DNA from: Marivirga arenosa
GTDB taxonomy: Bacteria > Bacteroidota > Bacteroidia > Cytophagales > Cyclobacteriaceae
NCBI RefSeq assembly: GCF_030503875.2
Contig: NZ_CP129968.2
Span: 62,001-126,000, forward strand
Length of the DNA: 64,000 nt
Direction: 5' to 3'
The first letter of the stretch is position 1. Each line of letters opens with the position of its first letter. The position numbers and the translations under genes are program-made. The notes beneath the pieces are model-generated. The model saw nothing but the letters and a program-made list of their open reading frames with translations. It was not told the DNA's origin and did not search any database. Below, one piece after another: positions 61,828-64,000 of the stretch.

Positions 61828-62716
61828 TTATATAATTATGGTATGCCTTCTCAAATGCAGTTTTACCCAATTCAACCAACTCATTACTTTTGTAAAATTC
61901 AAAAGTACCACAAGAATTTCTAGAAACTTGAACCAACATATCAGGTTTTATGATATCCATTTGTAGATTAGTCATCTTTTCCTGCATTAAATCAATAGAT
62001 CTATTCAGTATATCAAAATAGCCAAACTTTTTAGGGGTATTATTGGCTTTGCCGTTGTTATTAGGAAAAAAGCTTTTGATCCGTGCTGTAAAATCATCTA
62101 AAAACTGTTTGTTTTTTTCATCTTGCTCAACTTCCTCTGCTGTTACTGCAATTTTTTTTTCAAAAGGTATGGCAGCATTTACATCAACAGCTATTAAAAT
62201 ATCTCCGTCTACTCTTTCTACTCTATTTAAAGGGATCGGATTTAAAACCCCACCATCTACAATTTCTTCATTATTATGATAAACTGGAGTTAAAACAGTA
62301 GGGATTGCACATGATGCCCTTAAAGCATCCATGAGGTTTCCTTCATTATACAACACTTCTTTTTGAGTTCGGATATTGGAGGCTACGGCAGTGAATGGAA
62401 TTTCAAAATCTTCAATTTTAAACTCACCAAGTAACCGCCTCATTTCTTTAAATACTTTCTCTCCCCTAACAATTCCTTGCCAGCTTAAGGTGAAATCTAA
62501 AAGTTTAAAAACGTCTATTTTATCGAAATGAGTAACCCAGTCTTTGTATTCCTGCATTTTACCAGCAGCATATAAGCCACCAATAACGGCTCCCATACTT
62601 GAGCCTGCAATGGCAGAAATCTCAAAACCATTTTCCTCTAAAGCTTCAATTACGCCAATATGAGCAACTCCTCTTGCGCCCCCGCTACCTAAAACAAGTG
62701 CAACTTTTTGTTTCAT
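61802..62716 (-). CDS. Patatin-like phospholipase (RssA/NTE type)
   Basis: The 304-residue protein has the full patatin set: oxyanion GSGGARG at 10-16, nucleophile S40 in GSSMG (38-42) and D154 of DGG (154-156). This is the cytoplasmic RssA/YjjU-type patatin with no signal peptide or barrel, acting as a lipid acyl hydrolase. Substrate and role are unknown; relatives in other bacteria hydrolyse phospholipids or lysophospholipids. The last 26 bases overlap the methyltransferase gene. The 58-residue membrane protein gene lies 72 bases upstream on the same strand. Confidence 0.9.
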   Translation of the reverse strand: MKQKVALVLGSGGARGVAHIGVIEALEENGFEISAIAGSSMGAVIGGLYAAGKMQEYKDWVTHFDKIDVFKLLDFTLSWQGIVRGEKVFKEMRRLLGEFKIEDFEIPFTAVASNIRTQKEVLYNEGNLMDALRASCAIPTVLTPVYHNNEEIVDGGVLNPIPLNRVERVDGDILIAVDVNAAIPFEKKIAVTAEEVEQDEKNKQFLDDFTARIKSFFPNNNGKANNTPKKFGYFDILNRSIDLMQEKMTNLQMDIIKPDMLVQVSRNSCGTFEFYKSNELVELGKTAFEKAYHNYINELERSKS

Positions 62717-62788
62717 AGTTTAAAAAATTTGGCTGAGCTCTAAGTTAGGAAAAATAAATCAAGTTATTAGGCTTATATGCCTAAGTAT

Positions 62789-62965
62789 TCACTTCCTATT
62801 TTTGACAAACTTTAAAGCGACTATTGCAAGTACAAAAACCATAAGGGGATAAATGAAAGATAATTCTAATTTATTGATATCAGCTTGATCTTTGATGTGA
62901 ACTGTAAAAAAATACAAAATTGAAAGGGCGACAATCACTTGTAAAAGAATTTTGGTTGGCTTCAT
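62789..62965 (-). CDS. Small two-helix membrane protein, 58 residues
   Basis: An ATG at 62965 opens a 58-residue frame that has two hydrophobic helices, ILLQVIVALSILYFFTVHI (about 6-24) and LSFIYPLMVFVLAIVALKFV (about 35-54), joined by a polar loop (KDQADINKLE). It has Lys at both ends, consistent with both termini in the cytoplasm. Codon use matches its neighbours. It sits in line between the TrkA-type gene (36 bases upstream) and the patatin gene, so it is likely part of that transcript. No family is recognised. Confidence 0.6.
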   Translation of the reverse strand: MKPTKILLQVIVALSILYFFTVHIKDQADINKLELSFIYPLMVFVLAIVALKFVKNRK

Positions 62966-63001
62966 GTGACTCTAAAGGTTGATGAAAAAACTTATTTTGA
63001 T

Positions 63002-63694
63002 TTATTTATTCACCTCAATAAACTTATTTACATCTTTAGATTTTCCTAAGATGATCATAATATCTGTTTCTTTTAGGAAGGTATCGGCTCGCGGAACTCC
63101 TATGATGTGTTCTACTTGTTGTAGCTGCCCATCCACTTTCTCATCATATAATCTTTTTACTGTAATGAGGTTAAGGTTATATTTTTCACGTAATCCTATT
63201 TCGCTAATGGTTTGATCTACCACTCGTGTAGGGGTGTTGATCTCTACAATTTCATAGTCATCTGGTAAAGGAAGGAAAGATTTCATATTAGGATGCAGCA
63301 ACATTTCAGCCACTGTTTTCCCTACTGTTTCTTCAGGTGATAGAATCTCACTAATCCCCATCTTCTCCAAAATCATGCGTTGCTGAGCGTTGGCTGCTCT
63401 GGCGATAATTCTTTCTACTTCAAGCTCTAATAATAAAACCGTAGTTAGTAATAAGCCTTCAAAATTTTCACCTATTGCCACTACCACAGCATCCATATCC
63501 TGAATATTCTGTGCTTTTAATGCTTTCACATCTGTAGAATCTAATGCTACAGCATAAGCTACATCATCTTTTATAGCTTCAACTTTATCTAAATCAATGT
63601 CAATAGCCAGTACTTCAGCACCACTATCACTCAAAGTTCTAGCAATTGATTCTCCGAACTGTCCTAATCCTATTACTGCAAAGCGATTGGTCAT
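63002..63694 (-). CDS. TrkA/KtrA-type potassium channel regulatory protein
   Basis: The 230-residue protein has an N-terminal RCK (TrkA_N) NAD-binding fold with GLGQFGESIA (9-18) and an acidic end of strand 2 (LAIDIDLDKVEA). The DMDAVVVAIGENFEGLLLT region and a C-terminal TrkA_C domain (about 150-220) follow. It gates a Trk/Ktr-type potassium uptake membrane subunit that is not in this window. The ATG overlaps the uridine kinase stop by 4 bp (ATGA). The size is that of KtrA rather than the tandem TrkA. Confidence 0.93.
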   Translation of the reverse strand: MTNRFAVIGLGQFGESIARTLSDSGAEVLAIDIDLDKVEAIKDDVAYAVALDSTDVKALKAQNIQDMDAVVVAIGENFEGLLLTTVLLLELEVERIIARAANAQQRMILEKMGISEILSPEETVGKTVAEMLLHPNMKSFLPLPDDYEIVEINTPTRVVDQTISEIGLREKYNLNLITVKRLYDEKVDGQLQQVEHIIGVPRADTFLKETDIMIILGKSKDVNKFIEVNK

Positions 63695-64000
63695 AAGGCT
63701 TTATTTTTAAGGTAAGATACTAAAACTTCTAATCCTTTATCAAATTTATTGTTATTAGGTACTATGATATCGGCATCATATTTAAAAGGATCGATATATT
63801 TTTCGTAGGTAGGTGCTACATGCTTTTCATATCGATATAATACGTCATCCAAATCATAACCTCTTTCAGAATTATCGCGGACAATTCTTCTTTTCAACTT
63901 CACATAATCCTTAGCATCAATGAAAACTTTTAAATCCAATAATTTCGCTAATTCAGGAAAATAGAATACGAATAATCCTTCTACCACAATTATTTTAGAA
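63691..64000 (-). CDS. Uridine kinase-like P-loop kinase, C-terminal part (cut by window edge)
   Basis: An open frame enters from the right edge and gives about 103 residues, beginning SKIIVVEGLFVF, the Walker B-like VEG strand of the uridine kinase/phosphoribulokinase group. It continues with LLDLKVFIDAKDYVKLKRRI and RDNSERGYDLDDVLYRYE, the lid region with arginines that contact phosphates. The P-loop lies beyond the window. These features fit uridine/cytidine kinase in pyrimidine salvage. A GTG at 63987 is inside the conserved strand, so the real start is upstream of the visible part. The stop overlaps the TrkA-type gene by 4 bp. Confidence 0.8.
   Translation of the reverse strand, partial: SKIIVVEGLFVFYFPELAKLLDLKVFIDAKDYVKLKRRIVRDNSERGYDLDDVLYRYEKHVAPTYEKYIDPFKYDADIIVPNNNKFDKGLEVLVSYLKNKAL

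Overview
The window looks like a chromosomal segment of a gliding marine Bacteroidota, most likely order Cytophagales and close to Marivirga (inferred from gene content and AT-rich composition, not from a marker gene). The evidence is a gldK-gldL-gldM-gldN type IX secretion (T9SS) and gliding cluster with a PorP/SprF-like gene, a PorW/SprE-like lipoprotein, an F1Fo-ATP synthase operon lacking atpD and atpC, many lipoproteins with Bacteroidota-style lipoboxes, and -7 boxes of the form TAnnTTTG. I see no rRNA, tRNA, CRISPR array, insertion sequence, integrase or prophage gene. This reads as core genome.

Layout. 1-2540 (+): an RmlD-like reductase, a 71-residue hypothetical protein and a VanW-family protein. 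2537-9159 (-): a tightly overlapped trio (glycan-binding-type lipoprotein, VanX-like D-Ala-D-Ala dipeptidase, GT-C-like membrane protein), then a lysine-ketoglutarate-reductase-like enzyme, a deoxynucleoside kinase and a DUF2461 protein. 9240-18106: a J-domain/TPR protein and an M28 peptidase, a GT4 glycosyltransferase, an orphan protein, a TPR histidine kinase, purK-purE, and a SiaB-family kinase. 18181-27495: an outer-membrane protein/lipoprotein pair, a 2H phosphoesterase, a ComEA-like helix-hairpin-helix protein, a 1340-residue DUF4011-type SF1 helicase with a degenerate Vsr-like tail, and a CBS protein.

27550-34573 (-) is one long locus: M23 peptidase, bactofilin, AtpZ, a DUF6168-like membrane protein, then atpB-atpE-atpF-atpH-atpA-atpG. 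Hairpins sit in the atpE/atpF and atpA/atpG gaps, where subunit copy number drops. 34690-41424 (+) holds PorW/SprE, PBP1A and uvrC. 41456-50744 (-) holds BamA/TamA-like, DUF4271, hemD, PorP/SprF, gldK, gldL, gldM and gldN. 50746-55043 holds hemW, a LytTR/LytS two-component pair and a type II NADH dehydrogenase. 55650-64000 holds a small secreted protein, an orphan solute-binding protein, a thioredoxin/DUF6952 pair, glyS, a PAS histidine kinase, a methyltransferase, a patatin, a 58-residue membrane protein, a TrkA-type protein and a truncated uridine kinase.

How the genes fit together: the strongest theme is the cell envelope and its energisation. The ATP synthase is co-transcribed with an M23 peptidase and a bactofilin. 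The proton-driven GldL/GldM motor genes, PorW/SprE and PBP1A lie in the next 15 kb. No wholly new multi-gene system stands out. The best candidates for follow-up are the DUF4011-helicase-Vsr-like protein, the hairpins of the atp operon, and the abutting hemW/outer-membrane-protein starts with an apparently near-leaderless TTG-initiated hemW.
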